A DNA stretch of 8,727 nt from Acidobacteriota bacterium (GTDB lineage: Bacteria; Acidobacteriota; Polarisedimenticolia; Polarisedimenticolales; Polarisedimenticolaceae), in the NCBI GenBank assembly GCA_011773795.1, contig WVWW01000274.1:1689-10415 (forward strand), read 5' to 3'. The translations under genes and the position numbers were made by a program. Positions 6,743 to 8,727 of this stretch are shown here, piece after piece (the stretch's first letter is position 1; each line of letters begins with the position of its first letter). A model generated the notes under the pieces. The model ran no database searches, was not told the origin of the DNA, and worked only from the letters and a program-made list of their open reading frames with translations.

Positions 6743-7368
6743 TGTGACGAGCCGGACGTCGAGATCGAGGTCCGGAGCTCGGCCAGCGCCTGTTTCAGCG
6801 CCGGGAGATCCTGCGGCGGCGGGTCGACCTCCTCGAGCTTGGCCATCGCCGCATCGGCGAGATCCATTTGCTGCAAGTCGAACGCCGCCACCACCACGGT
6901 GTTGAACAACGCCTGCCAGTGGTCGGGGTCGATCTCGTAGGCGCGCCGGAAGTTGTCCAGCGCCTGGGTGTGACGTCCGAGCTCGCGGTGAACGTTCCCG
7001 GCGTCGATCAACAGGTCCGGATCGTCGGGCCGTATGCCGAGTGCGATTTCGTAGAACTGCCCGGCCTGGTCCCACATGCCGACCTGGTAGTACATGCCGC
7101 CCAGCTTGATCGCGGCCTCGATGTCCTGTGGGTTCGCCTCGAGCCTGCGCTTGAGTTCGTTGAGCTCGCCGACCATCGGGGCGGCACCGCCGCCCTGCGG
7201 CACCGCGCCCTGAGCGGGCGCGCGCGGACCGGCCGGTGCGCTCAGCTCCTGCGCCACGGCGGCCTCTCCGAACTGCGGCCGATCCTGGTACACGCGGAAG
7301 AGCCCGAATCCGACCAAGACGCCGAATGCGAACCCGCCGAGAAGAAACATCAGCTGTTCTTTTTTCAA
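6739..7368 (-). CDS. TPR protein with N-terminal transmembrane helix
   Basis: 209 aa. One N-terminal membrane helix (about 7-24, MFLLGGFAFGVLVGFGLF) is followed by an Ala/Pro/Gly linker (40-64). About three TPR units lie at 82-182: AAIKLGGMYYQVGMWDQAGQ with FYEIALGIRPDD, then IDAGNVHRELGRHTQALDNF, then an ALFNTVVVAAFDLQQ unit. The layout recalls the TPR part of CcmH/NrfG-type proteins, but no cytochrome-maturation gene is nearby, so that is only a resemblance. The TTG start at 7368 is supported by a promoter whose predicted first base lies 3 bases upstream; an in-frame ATG at 7350 is the alternative and would start at the membrane helix. It is transcribed with the YHS-like gene, which it overlaps, suggesting that the two membrane proteins work together. 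Confidence 0.75.
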   Translation of the reverse strand: MKKEQLMFLLGGFAFGVLVGFGLFRVYQDRPQFGEAAVAQELSAPAGPRAPAQGAVPQGGGAAPMVGELNELKRRLEANPQDIEAAIKLGGMYYQVGMWDQAGQFYEIALGIRPDDPDLLIDAGNVHRELGRHTQALDNFRRAYEIDPDHWQALFNTVVVAAFDLQQMDLADAAMAKLEEVDPPPQDLPALKQALAELRTSISTSGSSQ

Positions 7369-7439
7369 AGCCCTGGCAGGCTAGCGGAGCCCCCCTCGGG
7401 CGTCAAGACTGGGATTCCCGCAATGCTAGACTGGCGCGA
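7369..7439. promoter_or_regulatory. Back-to-back divergent promoters for the TPR/YHS pair and rlmN
   Basis: Leftward: TTGACG (7406-7401) and TAGCCT (7383-7378) are exactly 17 bp apart, predicting a start near 7371, 3 bases before the TTG at 7368. Rightward: TGC plus TAGACT (7427-7432) forms an extended -10, predicting a start near 7439, one base before the GTG at 7440. The -35 region of the rightward promoter (about 7404-7409) overlaps the leftward -35, so RNA polymerase could probably occupy only one at a time. Both transcripts would be leaderless or nearly so. Confidence 0.5.
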
Positions 7440-8509
<1,070 letters not shown>

Positions 8510-8513
<4 letters not shown>

Positions 8514-8727
8514 TCGACCTCAGCGGAAAGAGAATCCTCGTCACCGGCGGGTCGCGGGGCATCGGCCGCGCCTGTTGCGAGATGGCCGCACGGGCCGGAG
8601 CGCGCGTCGCCGTGGGGTACCGATTCGAACGCGCCGCCGCCGAGGAGGTCGTGCGATCGATCCTCGACGCCGGCGGCGATGCGCACTGCGTGGCCGCGGA
8701 GCTCGCCGACCGCGGTGAGGCGGACAT
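8510..8727 (+). CDS. SDR-family NAD(P)-dependent oxidoreductase, N-terminal part (cut by window edge)
   Basis: Only the first 72 codons are present. They show the Rossmann start MIDLSGKRILVTGGSRGIGR with the TGxxxGxG cofactor motif at Thr12-Gly19, then VAVGYRFERAAAEEV with Tyr37-Arg38, a pattern that favours NADP, and GGDAHCVAAELADRGEAD where most relatives have Asp-Val the sequence reads Glu-Leu. This resembles FabG-type 3-oxoacyl-ACP reductases and general SDRs, but the catalytic Ser-Tyr-Lys lies beyond the edge, so substrate cannot be assigned. The ATGA overlap with the rlmN stop and the GGAGG site fix the start. Why it is joined to rlmN is not evident from the sequence. Confidence 0.9.

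Noticed and set aside
7236..7439. Upstream extension of the rlmN frame
   Set aside because: It overlaps the divergent TPR gene, its residues are Arg-rich and unlike RlmN, and the promoter and family length both favour 7440.

Overview
The window is high-GC DNA, densely coded on both strands, from a Gram-negative-type bacterium. It contains a Sec-system gene, several Ala/Pro-rich TPR proteins with single membrane anchors, and a protein with the domain I recall as 'MXAN_5187 C-terminal'. That mix suggests Acidobacteriota or a myxobacterium-like lineage. This is an inference from gene content and base composition; the window has no rRNA or other marker to settle it.

Layout. 1-565 (minus) is the first 188 residues of SelA (selenocysteine synthase), cut by the left edge. 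A 66-bp AT-richer gap separates it from a rightward group of four genes: a 192-aa MXAN_5187-domain protein (632-1210), an exported TPR protein (1234-2217), an exported protein resembling the zinc-dependent phospholipase C / S1-P1 nuclease fold (2247-2996), and purH (2996-4558), whose start codon shares one base with the preceding stop. purH converges, 7 bp apart, on a 604-aa TPR protein with a central membrane anchor (4566-6380, minus). Upstream of that lies a leftward pair: a 209-aa TPR membrane protein (6739-7368) and a small membrane-anchored YHS-like protein (6476-6742), joined by a GTGA overlap. rlmN (7440-8513) diverges from the pair and overlaps by ATGA an SDR oxidoreductase (8510 to the right edge, partial).

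How the genes relate. selA, purH and rlmN are housekeeping genes for selenocysteine-tRNA synthesis, purine synthesis and rRNA/tRNA methylation. The less characterised part is three TPR proteins, each with a different membrane arrangement, plus the YHS-like protein; these probably act at the cell envelope. No defence system, CRISPR array, mobile element or RNA gene was found. The most notable regulatory signal is a GCTAGnnT -10-like element 7-9 bases before three start codons (2247, 7368 minus, 7440), which implies leaderless or nearly leaderless transcripts. A 12-bp perfect palindrome on the -35 box of a well-formed promoter (6417-6445) is a possible operator.
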